A DNA stretch of 64,000 nt from positions 1 through 64,000 of the forward strand of contig CAZJYI010000030.1 of the NCBI GenBank assembly GCA_964550025.1, in the 5' to 3' direction. The notes under the pieces are model-generated. The model searched no databases and was not told the origin of the DNA. It was given only the letters and a program-made list of their open reading frames with translations. The DNA is from CAZJYI01 sp964550025 (GTDB lineage Bacteria; Verrucomicrobiota; Kiritimatiellia; UBA8416; CAYOBW01). Positions 24,260 through 33,485 of the stretch are shown in pieces (the first letter of the stretch is position 1; each line of letters starts with the position of its first letter). The translations under genes were made by a program, and so were the position numbers.

Positions 24260-25906
24260 ATGAATACAGCCAGAACAACACAGCCCCTCGCCACATCGCT
24301 TGCAGGCCTGTGCGTCGCCCTGTGGTCTGTCCTCGGCCCGGCCCCGGCGGCTGCGGAACCGGTTGCAGCAAAACACCTGCAAACGGCGATTCAGACCTGG
24401 GTGCGGCACTGCACCGCGGACGCGAAGCCCGATGCCGTCATCGAGAAGATGGCACCGTATACCGTCGACGGGCAGACCGTTGCCTACGTGGCACACCTGC
24501 GTGATGGCGGCTACTGTCTGTGCGCGACGGACGACCGGCTGCTGCCGGTCTACTACTACTGCCCGTCGGGGATGTACGGCAATGACGCCGACTACGGACT
24601 CTTCTTGCGGGAGATTGCCGCGCGAACGGCAGGTCTGGTAGAGGCAGATGGGGCCGGACAGAAACGCGCGCAACCCGCCGCCGGCGCACTTGCGGCACGA
24701 GCCCTGTTCTGGCAGGAGCTCATCGCGGGGCGCAAGCCTGCCAAGACGGGCCGATCACGGACGGCTCTCGATGAGCCCGAGAGAATGGTCCTCGATTTCA
24801 CCCCTCGCTGGCACCAGGAATCCCCGTACAACACTCAGTGTCCCGTGCTGACACCCAATACGGACCAGCATGTGCTCCTGGGTAGTGGTGTCATCGCCAT
24901 GGCGCAGACCATGTATTACTGGAAATGGCCGGGGCAGGGCAAGGGCTCCGGGTACGTCAACTACTGGTATCGTTACTGGCACCCGGGCTGGGTGCAGGGG
25001 GATGAGCCGGTGCCGTTGAATCCGAATACCCGTCACTTCCCCGGAATCTGGAGGGAGCGCCTGAGGTGGGAGGTCAACAAACTGGCCATGACCGGCTACT
25101 GGGATGACAGCCTGTTTGAGCGCGCGTGGGAACTCAGCAGTGACCCCCAGTACCACCAAGTCCTCGAGGACCTGTACGATAACTCTCTCGTGAGAACCAA
25201 TACTCGCTGTACTGCCTCCTTCTTCGCCGAAACATACGACTGGGAGGCATTGAAAGATGTGCACAGCGACCCCGCGGATACCAACGGCAACAGAGAGGTC
25301 GCTGCGCTGTGCTATCACGCCGCCGTCGCCGCTGACTGCCGCTTTGGTCTCGATACGAGCGTGGCACGTACCAACCTCATTGCAGCGGCACTCGAGGAAC
25401 ACTTCAGGTACGACGACGATCTCACCTACGAGAAATGGCACCCGTTGACGACCAATGTACTGACCTCGGAAATCCAGTGGCTCCGGCCTGTCCTTTTCGA
25501 AGGTTCCGACGCGATTTCGGTGTGGGGGTTCGCCAAGCACGGTTTTGTCGTCATCTACGGATACGACAAGACGGCCGATCCGGATTGGCAGTTCCTTGTG
25601 AACACGGGGAAAGGGGAGGCGCCCGGCTGGTACTCGCTGGACAGCATGCCTTGCGGTGGGGACAGTGACAGCCAGAGCTACATCAAGTTCGTAGCTCCGA
25701 AAGACGATGTGAAGTTCGTGGGCAACACCGTTTCCCGCGACGGAACGCCCGACGGGCCCTACAGGGACATTCAGGATGCCAAGGACCGGCACGCCGAGGG
25801 GGCGACGCTGATCTTCAAGGCCAACTCCGTCAACACGTTCAGTGACGACATGTTGGTACTGGACCGCCCTTGCACGCTGAAGGGGTGGAACGTCACCATC
25901 CGATAG
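24260..25906 (+). CDS. Peptidase C10 (streptopain)-like secreted protein, catalytic Cys replaced
   Basis: A 548-residue exported protein. ATG 24260 is chosen (GGAGG 6 bases upstream, signal peptide to AAAEP). Residues about 35-150 resemble the propeptide of C10 peptidases. The core follows the family: WHQESPYNTQCP, then LLGSGVIAMAQTMYYWKWP with Ser209 where C10 enzymes have the catalytic Cys (G-C-V-A-T-A-M-A-Q), and KHGFVVIYGYDK with His427 retained. The C-terminus VKFVGNTVSRDGTPDGPY to LDRPCTLKGWNVTI begins like a beta-helix domain. It is the third gene of the exported-protein run. Either a dead structural homologue or an unusual Ser variant. Confidence 0.75.
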   Translation: MNTARTTQPLATSLAGLCVALWSVLGPAPAAAEPVAAKHLQTAIQTWVRHCTADAKPDAVIEKMAPYTVDGQTVAYVAHLRDGGYCLCATDDRLLPVYYYCPSGMYGNDADYGLFLREIAARTAGLVEADGAGQKRAQPAAGALAARALFWQELIAGRKPAKTGRSRTALDEPERMVLDFTPRWHQESPYNTQCPVLTPNTDQHVLLGSGVIAMAQTMYYWKWPGQGKGSGYVNYWYRYWHPGWVQGDEPVPLNPNTRHFPGIWRERLRWEVNKLAMTGYWDDSLFERAWELSSDPQYHQVLEDLYDNSLVRTNTRCTASFFAETYDWEALKDVHSDPADTNGNREVAALCYHAAVAADCRFGLDTSVARTNLIAAALEEHFRYDDDLTYEKWHPLTTNVLTSEIQWLRPVLFEGSDAISVWGFAKHGFVVIYGYDKTADPDWQFLVNTGKGEAPGWYSLDSMPCGGDSDSQSYIKFVAPKDDVKFVGNTVSRDGTPDGPYRDIQDAKDRHAEGATLIFKANSVNTFSDDMLVLDRPCTLKGWNVTIR

Positions 25907-26074
25907 GGTCGCGTAGCCCGGTTTGGGCGATCTGCCTGCGCTGTCGCATGTACCGCACGTACGACCGTCCCCTCGGCCAACTGTGAACCATGATCAGGAT
26001 TGCTGAATGCTCCGACTGCGGCTTGCCTTGCGGGGGCGCGATCTGGTAGACGAGGGGAAGAAGGGAGGAAGGCG

Positions 26075-29000
26075 ATGCGAGCTTACATGATCGTGACGAT
26101 GTGCGGCCTGCTGACGGTCGCGCGGCGGACACAGGCGGCGGGAGAGCGCGAGGTCGAGCCTCTCAATGGCCGGTGGCAGATGACGGTGTCGCGCCGACTG
26201 GAACTGCCGCCGAGCACCGGACCGTGGAAGCCGGTCGCCGTGCCCGGGCTCCGGGACGGGAAGGCGCTCGGCGGCAGCGACTACGCCTGGTTTCGCCGCA
26301 ACATCGACGTCCCCGCGCGCTGGCGGAGCCGCCGCGTGTTTCTCCGCCTCGGCGGCGCGCGCTATCACCCCCGGGTCCACGTCGACGGCAAGCTCGTCGG
26401 CGAACGGCTCGAGGGATGGACACCGTTCGAGGTCGAGCTGACGAAGCACGTCACGCCGGGGAGGTCGCACCAGCTCGTGGTGTGCTGCCAGGACTGGGGC
26501 GCGACGTTTGCGGACGGGTACACATTGCCGGCCGACTACGGCGGCGACTGGCACACCCTGCGCGGTGCCCCGCGCGGCAGGATCATCGCGCCGATCGGCG
26601 GGCTCTACACGATGTACGGCATCTGGGACGACGTGTCGCTGGTGGTGAGACCGTCGATCTACCTCGACGATGTGGCCATCGACACGTCGGTGAGGCGCAA
26701 GACGCTGACCGTGCGCGGCGGCGGGGCTGAACTGAGCGCCGGCATGGTCGTGACCGGCCGTGTTCTGGACGGCGATCGCTGTGTGCTTGAGTTGAACGGA
26801 ACGTCCGTTGACGCGGCCGGGCGGTGGGCGCTCGCGGCCGCGTTCCCGAACGCCCGCTACTGGTCGCCCGAAGACCCGCACTTGTACCGGCTCGAGTTGA
26901 CACTATTGTCGCCTGGCGCCGGTCGTGCTATTGACACACACCGCATCCGCTTCGGCTTCCGCGAGCTGTGGGCGGCGGGTCCCGACTTCATCTTCAACGG
27001 CGTCAAGCGGCACCTGTTGGCGAGCAGCGGTTGGCCCGCGCGCGGCGACCAGACCCGCGAGGAGGTCCGACAGTCGCTCCAGGCCATGAAAGACGGCAAC
27101 AACATCTGTTTTCGTCTCCACACACAGCCCTGGCAGAAAAAGTGGCTGGAGATTGCCGACGAGGTCGGGATCATGATCGTCGAAGAAGGCGCGCTGTGGT
27201 GCGACGGCTCGGGCGGATACGGTTTCGCCGACAAGCGCTTCTGGTCGAACACGGCGGATCATCTGGCCGGCATGGTCCGGCGCGACCGCAATCACGCATC
27301 GCTGGTCATGTGGAGTATCGAGAACGAGATCCTCCACTGTGGGGCTATGCGCCACCATCCGGGCACGGAGGACGAGCTCGCCGAGCTGGGGCGCGCCGTG
27401 AAGCGGCTCGACCCGACGCATCTCATCACCTACGAGGCCGACCTCGACCCCGGCGGTGTGGCCGACGTGATCGGGTTGCACTACCCGCACGAGATGCCGG
27501 AACACGCCGACTACCCCAACACGGCGAACTGGCTTTCACGCGAGGTCGAAACCGGGACGGGCGGCGACCTCCTGGGCAGCCGGCACAAGCGCTTCCGCTG
27601 GGACCGGAACAAGCCGCTCTACATCGGCGAGTACCTGTGGGTGCCGTGGGAGGACTTCTCGCCGGGAAGCGTCTTCTTTGGCGACGAAGCGTACCTCGAC
27701 CGGCGCCGGTACAAGGAATCGGCGAAAGCCCTTGCCTGGAAACACCAGACCCTGGCCTACCGCCGCGCGGGCGTGTCCGGTCTCTGCCCCTGGACCTTCG
27801 CGGGTTCAGGCGGACGCTTCAGCACCAACAACGTTCTCTACCAAGCCCAGAAACGAGCCTACGAGCCGTTGGCGGTCTATCCTCGCGAGCTCAACACGAG
27901 GTTCTTTGGCGGTACGACCGTCACGCGCCGATTCGACGTCTTCAATGACACCGCCGAGCCCGTGCGCTGCAGGCTGACATGGCGACTGGGAGATGCGAGT
28001 GTCTCGGCCGGACCGGACTTCGAACTGCGGCCCGCGGAACACCGCGTCGTGCCCATCCGGCTGGAACTGCCGCACGCGGACGAAATGTTCTCACCCGGGT
28101 TCTTGAGACTCTCCGTGTCGCTCGTGGCCGATGGTAGGGAAGTCCACGGCTACGAAACGACGATTTCCGTCTATCACGACGATCGCCCCAACATCCCGCC
28201 GAACATCCGCCTCCTGGTCTACGATCCGCGTGGCCGTCTTGACGGTGTTGTGGCCGGACACGCGATTCCTTCGCTCGATGCCTTGCGTCCCGCGGCGGCG
28301 GGGAGTACCGAGGTGCTGGTGATCGGGCCGATGGCGTTCCGGCCGGCGTCCCGGCCCGGGGGCGGCGTGCACGTCATCCGTGAGCAGACATCCGGCAGCG
28401 GTGCGTTGCGGCGGTTTCTGCTGAGTGGGGGCCGCGTGCTCGTGCTGGAGCAGGAGACGCTCGAGGATCTGGCCCTGGGGGTTCACCTGGTGGATCATGC
28501 CTCGACCATGACCTTTCCCGTGGCATTGTCGCACCCCGTGTTGCAGCATCTCCTGCCGAAGGACCTCAAGTTCTGGGGGGACGACCACTACGTGACGCGG
28601 CGCGAAATCAGCCGTCCCGACCGCTATGGCGGGAAGGCCGTTGTCGTGTCGGGCGGAAAGAACGCGTTGGCCCAGTGCGCCATTGCCGAGATGCCCGTCG
28701 GCCGCGGTCTGGCGCTGCTGTGCCAGGCGCTGGTCGGAGAGAAGCTGGCGACTGAACCGGTCGCCGAGTGGCTCTTCGAGAATATGTTGCACTATCTCGC
28801 ATCCATCCCGAGGGCTCGGCCATCCCTATCCACACCGGTGATCGGGGCGTCCGAATCGTTCGCCGATCGTCTCACGAGCCTTGGTGTCAGGTTCAGGCGG
28901 ATCGAGGAGGGGGATGGTGCCAACGCGTTTGAAGGCGCGTCCAGGCTGATTCTGCATGGCGGCGACGTGACGTGGGCACGCGATGCCATCGACGAGTGGC

Positions 29001-30256
29001 GATCCAATGGCACGTGGCGCACCATCTACTGGCACGCGCCCGACCCCCAGGCCTTCGAGGCGATGCGGGAGGCCGTGGGTGCGGGGGAGCTTGCGGTCCA
29101 GCCCGGTTCCGGGCCACTCCGACTCGCGGCTAGGGAACACCGCCTTCTCGCCGGTGTCTGCAGGGAAGACGTCACGTACGCCGGTGCGGTCAAGGGGCGT
29201 TCCTGGATGCGCGGTTTCGAGCTCGATCCGGGTGTCGCGGATCGTGTCGTGAGTTGCCGCGTCGGCGACGCGCCGTCGGACCGCTACGAGGCCGAAGACA
29301 TGCAACTGAGCGGGGGTATCGTCAGGGTGGCCCCCGATGGGAAAGGCGTCATCATGGCGACCGTCGGCGAAGCAAGGACGACGGCCAGGATTCGCGAGGC
29401 GGGGCTATATCGCATTACCGTGGTGGCCGGCGGCACTGACGTCAATGGTGTCTACCCCGTCGTGTCGCTCCGCGCAAACGGCGACCCCGTCGCACAGGTT
29501 GCGTTGACGGAGGAGAAGACTCGGGCCTATGCCTGCCTGGGCATGCTGCCGACGGGTGACGTTGAGATCTGTACCGCCTTCGTCAACGACCTGCGGGAGG
29601 ACGGCCAGGATCGCAATCTCCTGCTTGACGCGATTGAGATAGACCGTGACCCGATAGGCGAAGAGGGACTGCAATACCTCACGCAGCCTCCTGCTCTAGC
29701 GGTCCTGGAGACCGAGGGCAGTCGCCTCGTCGTGGACGGCATCCGCTGGGACACGGCAACCCGCAATGCGCTGAAAGGACGTCGCTATGCCAGCGCCCTC
29801 CTGCGCAACCTGGGCGTCGCTTTCCATCCACCGCCCCCGCCCGCCTCGTGGATCCCAACCGCCCACTTTGACGCCGTGGGGAAGATCGCGTTCTTCCGGA
29901 AGGAGAAATCCGAGCTGGGGATATTCAGTGCCGGTGCCGTGGCGGCCGAATTCGCGTGCGATCGGGAAGAGGAGCTTGTCGTTGTCCTGAGCGGTCGCTC
30001 GACCCCGTCACGGGGGGAGTACGCAAAGGCGCGGTTGTCGGTTGACGGTCATCCCGTCGGTGCCGTGAAGGTCCACTCTGCCGTGACGACGGCCTTTGAC
30101 GTCGGCAGACTCCGCCTCAAGAAGGGCCGACACCGCGTCGAAGTCGCGTTCGTGAACGACCTTCAGTCCGGCAGCGAAGACCGCAACCTCTACGTGCGCA
30201 GCGTGGGATTCCGCCCCGTTGGGGCAGAGTCTGTACCGCCGGCTTTCAGCCGGTGA
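26075..30256 (+). CDS. Large GH2-family glycosidase with two CBM36/60-like modules
   Basis: A 1393-residue exported enzyme. Start 26075 follows GGGAGGAA and gives a signal peptide (to TQAAG). Domains are a jelly-roll sugar-binding part (about 30-200), an Ig-like sandwich (about 210-300), and a TIM barrel with acid/base Glu418 in WSIENEI and candidate nucleophile Glu519 in YIGEYLW. A glutamine-amidotransferase-like segment follows, then two modules ending FVNDLREDGQDRNLLLDAIE and FVNDLQSGSEDRNLYVRS, matching Ca-dependent xylan-binding CBM36/60. The likely role is hydrolysis of a plant or algal polysaccharide side chain; the exact linkage is unknown. The final residues and stop lie inside the repeat at 30235-30371. 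Confidence 0.88.
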   Translation: MRAYMIVTMCGLLTVARRTQAAGEREVEPLNGRWQMTVSRRLELPPSTGPWKPVAVPGLRDGKALGGSDYAWFRRNIDVPARWRSRRVFLRLGGARYHPRVHVDGKLVGERLEGWTPFEVELTKHVTPGRSHQLVVCCQDWGATFADGYTLPADYGGDWHTLRGAPRGRIIAPIGGLYTMYGIWDDVSLVVRPSIYLDDVAIDTSVRRKTLTVRGGGAELSAGMVVTGRVLDGDRCVLELNGTSVDAAGRWALAAAFPNARYWSPEDPHLYRLELTLLSPGAGRAIDTHRIRFGFRELWAAGPDFIFNGVKRHLLASSGWPARGDQTREEVRQSLQAMKDGNNICFRLHTQPWQKKWLEIADEVGIMIVEEGALWCDGSGGYGFADKRFWSNTADHLAGMVRRDRNHASLVMWSIENEILHCGAMRHHPGTEDELAELGRAVKRLDPTHLITYEADLDPGGVADVIGLHYPHEMPEHADYPNTANWLSREVETGTGGDLLGSRHKRFRWDRNKPLYIGEYLWVPWEDFSPGSVFFGDEAYLDRRRYKESAKALAWKHQTLAYRRAGVSGLCPWTFAGSGGRFSTNNVLYQAQKRAYEPLAVYPRELNTRFFGGTTVTRRFDVFNDTAEPVRCRLTWRLGDASVSAGPDFELRPAEHRVVPIRLELPHADEMFSPGFLRLSVSLVADGREVHGYETTISVYHDDRPNIPPNIRLLVYDPRGRLDGVVAGHAIPSLDALRPAAAGSTEVLVIGPMAFRPASRPGGGVHVIREQTSGSGALRRFLLSGGRVLVLEQETLEDLALGVHLVDHASTMTFPVALSHPVLQHLLPKDLKFWGDDHYVTRREISRPDRYGGKAVVVSGGKNALAQCAIAEMPVGRGLALLCQALVGEKLATEPVAEWLFENMLHYLASIPRARPSLSTPVIGASESFADRLTSLGVRFRRIEEGDGANAFEGASRLILHGGDVTWARDAIDEWRSNGTWRTIYWHAPDPQAFEAMREAVGAGELAVQPGSGPLRLAAREHRLLAGVCREDVTYAGAVKGRSWMRGFELDPGVADRVVSCRVGDAPSDRYEAEDMQLSGGIVRVAPDGKGVIMATVGEARTTARIREAGLYRITVVAGGTDVNGVYPVVSLRANGDPVAQVALTEEKTRAYACLGMLPTGDVEICTAFVNDLREDGQDRNLLLDAIEIDRDPIGEEGLQYLTQPPALAVLETEGSRLVVDGIRWDTATRNALKGRRYASALLRNLGVAFHPPPPPASWIPTAHFDAVGKIAFFRKEKSELGIFSAGAVAAEFACDREEELVVVLSGRSTPSRGEYAKARLSVDGHPVGAVKVHSAVTTAFDVGRLRLKKGRHRVEVAFVNDLQSGSEDRNLYVRSVGFRPVGAESVPPAFSR

Positions 30257-30371
30257 ATCGTACCGCCGGCTTCCAGCCGGCCGGGGGGATGGCGCGGGCG
30301 GGGTCGACCGCGGGAGCGGCGGCCGGCAGGATGCCGGCCCCACTGTTCACCGGCTGAAAGCCGGCGCTACA
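30235..30371. repeat. GC-rich inverted repeat between convergent genes (family H)
   Basis: The left arm CCGCCGGCTTTCAGCCGGTG (from about 30238) and the inverted right arm TTCACCGGCTGAAAGCCGGC (from about 30346) enclose further GCCGGC-type palindromes. The stop codon of the GH2 gene lies in the left arm and the stop of the URO-D-like gene at the edge of the right arm, so the element ends both genes and probably acts as a two-way terminator. Confidence 0.75.
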
Positions 30372-31449
30372 GCCGCTCTGTAATCCGGCGGCCGTGGTCG
30401 AAGAAGTACTTGAGTGTGTCGTGTTCGACCTCGGGCGGGATGGAGTGGTCGGAGTGCAGGATGTATCCGCTGCCCATCTCGAGCACCGGCCTGATCTTGC
30501 GGTCGAGCTCTTCGTCAATGGCTTCCCTGTCGTTCGACGCGACAATACGGATGTCGATACCGCCGCAGAACGAGATACGGTCTCCAAACCGTGCGGCCAG
30601 CTTCGGCAGGTCCATGCCGGCCTTGACTTCCATGGCCTGCAGGCAGTCCATTCCGGCTTCTATCAATCCGGGGACAAGCGGTTCGACGTATCCGCAGGAG
30701 TGCACAATGACCTTGCAGCCCTTGGAGTGCGCGTAGTCGAAGAGCCTGGCGTGGCCGGGTTGCACGATGTCGCCGTACATGGTGGGGGACATGAACGGCT
30801 TCTCCTTGAAGCCCATGTCCTCGTAGAACCAGAACGCGTCGGGCAGACCCTCTTCGGCGAAGAGCACCTCCTGGTGCATGATGGTGAAGTCGGCGTACGT
30901 CTGGACCATGTCGGTGACCCACTCGGGGTCCAGGGCCATCCCCATGAGCATGTACTCGTGGCCGCAGACCGGGTGCATCTGCTCGAACGGGGCCACGCCG
31001 GACCAGCAGAAGGCACGTCCTTCCGCGGCGGCCTTGCGGCGGCTTTCGCGGTAGCTCTCGAACGGGATGCGCCTGCGGTCGACGCTCAGCAGGTGCGGCT
31101 TGATCAGCTCCTCCCACGCCTGCCGCTCCTTGACCGTGAAGTCAACGTGTTCGGGCGTGCCCGACTTGTTCTTCCAGTGTCGCAGTTGGGCGCCGTTGCC
31201 GTTGAGCTTCAGGATGGTCTCCGCGGTCTCCTCGATGATCTCGTCCTCAAAGTCGAGATCGGCGCAACTATTGAGCCAACCGCCGCTGCGCCAGCTCATG
31301 TCGAAGTGCAGGCAGGCATCCTCCTCTTCCTGCAGTTTGCCTTGCTCGATGTACCTCTGTCGCGTTTCTCCCCAAAGGGAGTCCCCGCAGGCGAGCAGAT
31401 CCACGGGGCGGCGGTCCAATGCGTTGAGAAAGCGTTCTTTGTGTGTCAT
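30367..31449 (-). CDS. Uroporphyrinogen decarboxylase-like protein (non-HemE)
   Basis: A 360-residue TIM-barrel protein of the URO-D/methyltransferase superfamily. It begins MTHKERFLNALDRRPVDLL, typical of the many PVC-bacterial paralogues, and has the C-terminal signature CKVIVHSCGYVEPLVPGLIE, DCLQAMEVKAGMDL and FCGGIDIRIV. True HemE motifs at the N-terminus are missing, so haem synthesis is unlikely. Relatives include MtaA-type methyltransferases; in this organism group such genes usually sit beside sugar-degradation genes, as here with a GH2 enzyme and Gfo/Idh proteins. The substrate is unknown. Confidence 0.85.
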   Translation of the reverse strand: MTHKERFLNALDRRPVDLLACGDSLWGETRQRYIEQGKLQEEEDACLHFDMSWRSGGWLNSCADLDFEDEIIEETAETILKLNGNGAQLRHWKNKSGTPEHVDFTVKERQAWEELIKPHLLSVDRRRIPFESYRESRRKAAAEGRAFCWSGVAPFEQMHPVCGHEYMLMGMALDPEWVTDMVQTYADFTIMHQEVLFAEEGLPDAFWFYEDMGFKEKPFMSPTMYGDIVQPGHARLFDYAHSKGCKVIVHSCGYVEPLVPGLIEAGMDCLQAMEVKAGMDLPKLAARFGDRISFCGGIDIRIVASNDREAIDEELDRKIRPVLEMGSGYILHSDHSIPPEVEHDTLKYFFDHGRRITERL

Positions 31450-31565
31450 GGCAGATCCCCTAGTGTGTATGTGTCACAAAGCGTCGCATGCTGTGCGCGC
31501 GAGATCAAGCGTTCACGCTGGCAGACGGCCGTTGGCCGCGTCGCTATGAAGTGTCTCAAATATCT

Positions 31566-31578
31566 TTACGATCGTGAG
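31566..31578. promoter_or_regulatory. ACGATCGT palindrome upstream of the PaaX-like gene
   Basis: TTACGATCGTGAG lies 22 bp before the PaaX-like start. A matching CTCACGATCGTGG lies at 32470-32482, 58 bp after its stop. The pair may be operators for the encoded regulator; this is inference from position. Confidence 0.4.
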
Positions 31579-31599
31579 GCAATCTGAGATGGTTAAGTC

Positions 31600-32412
31600 A
31601 TGGCAGACTGGCAGAGCTTTCACCATCCAGACCTTTGCTACCCGGTCATTGCGCGGCGAGTGGGAGAGGAACTCCTCGAACTGATTGCCGGCGTGGGGGA
31701 GATCCTGGCCACGGGTGGTCGTTGTTTCGCATTCGGCTCGCGGGCGGTTAGCGACGGGGGCTATCGCAACGCTGTGCACCGGCTGCGCAAGGCGGGTCTG
31801 ATTGCGGCACGAGGCAAGTACAAGCGTAGCCCGATCCTGCGGCTGACGGAGACCGGGCAGTCGTGCCGCCCGGACACATGCATACCGGAGCGCCTCTGGA
31901 ACCGGCAGTGGGCGAAACGATGGTACGTGTTGGCCTACGACGTTCCGGAAGCGCAGAGGGAATACCGTGACACGCTTCGGGCGTTTCTCAAGCGCAAACG
32001 TATGGGGTGTTTGCAGCGGAGCGTCTGGGTGACGCCGACGGACATCCGCCCCGACTACGACGACCTCGTTCGGGCGGCCGATGTCGACCAGTTCTCGTTC
32101 CTGCTTGAGGCGACCACGGTATTGGGGCGGAGTCCCCTGGACGTGGTGCGCAGTGCATGGGATTTCGACCGCTTGACGCTGCAGCAGGAATGGTACTGCG
32201 AGGTGTGCGCCGCGAACATGGACAGCATTGTTGATGGTGAGTTCCGAGCGGAGCAGTTGATGACGAAGCTGCGTGAGGAGACTTCCGCCTATCTGGCGGC
32301 GATGCAAGGCGATCCGCTGCTACCCAGGGAACTGTGGCCTCCGGAGTACATGGGGGAGGGAGCTTACCGCCTGCACAAGGAGTTTGCGGCCACCGTGGCA
32401 GAGTTGCTCTGA
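31600..32412 (+). CDS. PaaX-like transcriptional regulator
   Basis: A 270-residue protein with PaaX architecture. The N-terminal winged helix includes YRNAVHRLRKAGLIAARGKY. A central ferredoxin-like (Cas2-like) fold contains KRWYVLAYDVPEAQREYRDTL and LQRSVWVTPTDIRPDYDDL. The C-terminal part ends PPEYMGEGAYRLHKEF. PaaX proteins repress aromatic and other catabolic genes through binding a pathway CoA thioester. Its neighbour is divergent from the URO-D-like gene, so it may control that gene or itself via the ACGATCGT palindromes. The Cas2-like fold is a domain resemblance only; no CRISPR genes are nearby. Confidence 0.8.
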   Translation: MADWQSFHHPDLCYPVIARRVGEELLELIAGVGEILATGGRCFAFGSRAVSDGGYRNAVHRLRKAGLIAARGKYKRSPILRLTETGQSCRPDTCIPERLWNRQWAKRWYVLAYDVPEAQREYRDTLRAFLKRKRMGCLQRSVWVTPTDIRPDYDDLVRAADVDQFSFLLEATTVLGRSPLDVVRSAWDFDRLTLQQEWYCEVCAANMDSIVDGEFRAEQLMTKLREETSAYLAAMQGDPLLPRELWPPEYMGEGAYRLHKEFAATVAELL

Positions 32413-32591
32413 GTGGTTTGGCCCTTCCTGATGATAGGCATCGGTGGATGCGGATTCTTCTCATTTCGACTCACGATCGTGGGACTATGTGAGACGAATG
32501 AGTTCGAGGGACTCTGGCGGGACTCTCGGATGACGGGCACCAGGCATGTACTTGCGCTTGTATGACACGGGAGCTGCCCCGGCCGGAGCCG

Positions 32592-33485
32592 CTATGCAGG
32601 AGAATCCGGCCGATACAGCTTGTACAGCGCTTGTGTGCCGTCGTTTTCCCCGTCCCGGGCGGCGAGCTTTTCGTAGAGCGATTCCGCGAGCTCGAGGCCC
32701 GGCACGTCGAGCTGCAGGGCGTGTGCGGAATCGATGGCGATCTTCATGTCCTTGATGAAGTGCTTCACGTAGAAGCCGGGCGCAAAGTTGGCGGCGAGCA
32801 TGCGTGGGGCGAGGTTGCTGAGCGACCAGCTTCCGGCGGCGCCGCTCTCGATGCTGTTGAGCACGGTCTGCGGGTCGAGTCCGGAGCGCTCCGCGTAGGC
32901 CATGGCCTCGCACACGCCCATCATGCCGGAGGCAATGGCAATCTGGTTGCACATCTTCGTGTGCTGCCCGCTGCCGGCCGGCCCCTGGTAGACCACGTTC
33001 GTTCCCATGAGCTGCAGGATGGGCTGTACTCGGTCGAACGCCTCGCGGTCGCCGCCGACCATGATGGACAGCCGCGCCTCGCGCGCGCCGACGTCGCCCC
33101 CCGAGACAGGGGCGTCCAACGTTTGCATGCCCGCCTCGTGGGCTTTGGCGTTGATGCGCTGTGCCAGGTTCGGGCGTGAGGTCGTCATGTCAATCAGGAC
33201 CGTGCCCGCGCGTGCTCGCGCGATCAGACCATCGTGTCCGAGGTAGACGGATTCCACGTCTTCGGGAAAACCGACAATCGTGATGATGACATCGCATTCC
33301 GGGGCGAGGTCCTTCACGTTCTCAGCCCACGTGGCACCGTCGGCGAGCAGGTCTTCGGCCCTGGCCTTCGTGCGGCTATGGACGTGCAGTTGGTATCCGG
33401 CGGCCAGGAGGTGCGCGGCCATGCTGCGCCCCATGACGCCCGTGCCGACAAAGCCGATCGAGGTCTTGTCGGGGGACGCGCTCAT
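32592..33485 (-). CDS. Beta-hydroxyacid dehydrogenase (3-hydroxyisobutyrate/tartronate-semialdehyde type)
   Basis: A 297-residue NAD(P)-dependent dehydrogenase. The signatures are GFVGTGVMGRSMAAHLL (cofactor binding), DAPVSGGDVGAREARLSIM (substrate binding) and GSGQHTKMCNQI with the catalytic Lys. An insertion-free length fits the family. The stop is followed by about 180 bp without genes. The gene is translationally coupled to pyrF (4-bp overlap, ATGA), an unusual pairing that suggests shared transcription rather than shared pathway. Substrate could be 3-hydroxyisobutyrate, tartronate semialdehyde or succinic semialdehyde. Confidence 0.9.
   Translation of the reverse strand: MSASPDKTSIGFVGTGVMGRSMAAHLLAAGYQLHVHSRTKARAEDLLADGATWAENVKDLAPECDVIITIVGFPEDVESVYLGHDGLIARARAGTVLIDMTTSRPNLAQRINAKAHEAGMQTLDAPVSGGDVGAREARLSIMVGGDREAFDRVQPILQLMGTNVVYQGPAGSGQHTKMCNQIAIASGMMGVCEAMAYAERSGLDPQTVLNSIESGAAGSWSLSNLAPRMLAANFAPGFYVKHFIKDMKIAIDSAHALQLDVPGLELAESLYEKLAARDGENDGTQALYKLYRPDSPA

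Noticed and set aside
26903..27948. Long frames overlapping the GH2 gene on both strands
   Set aside because: Arg/Pro/His-rich shadow frames with no domains; the GH2 frame has clear catalytic motifs.
31600..32412. Possible Cas2 because of the ferredoxin-like core
   Set aside because: The winged-helix and C-terminal parts define PaaX, and there are no repeats or other cas genes.
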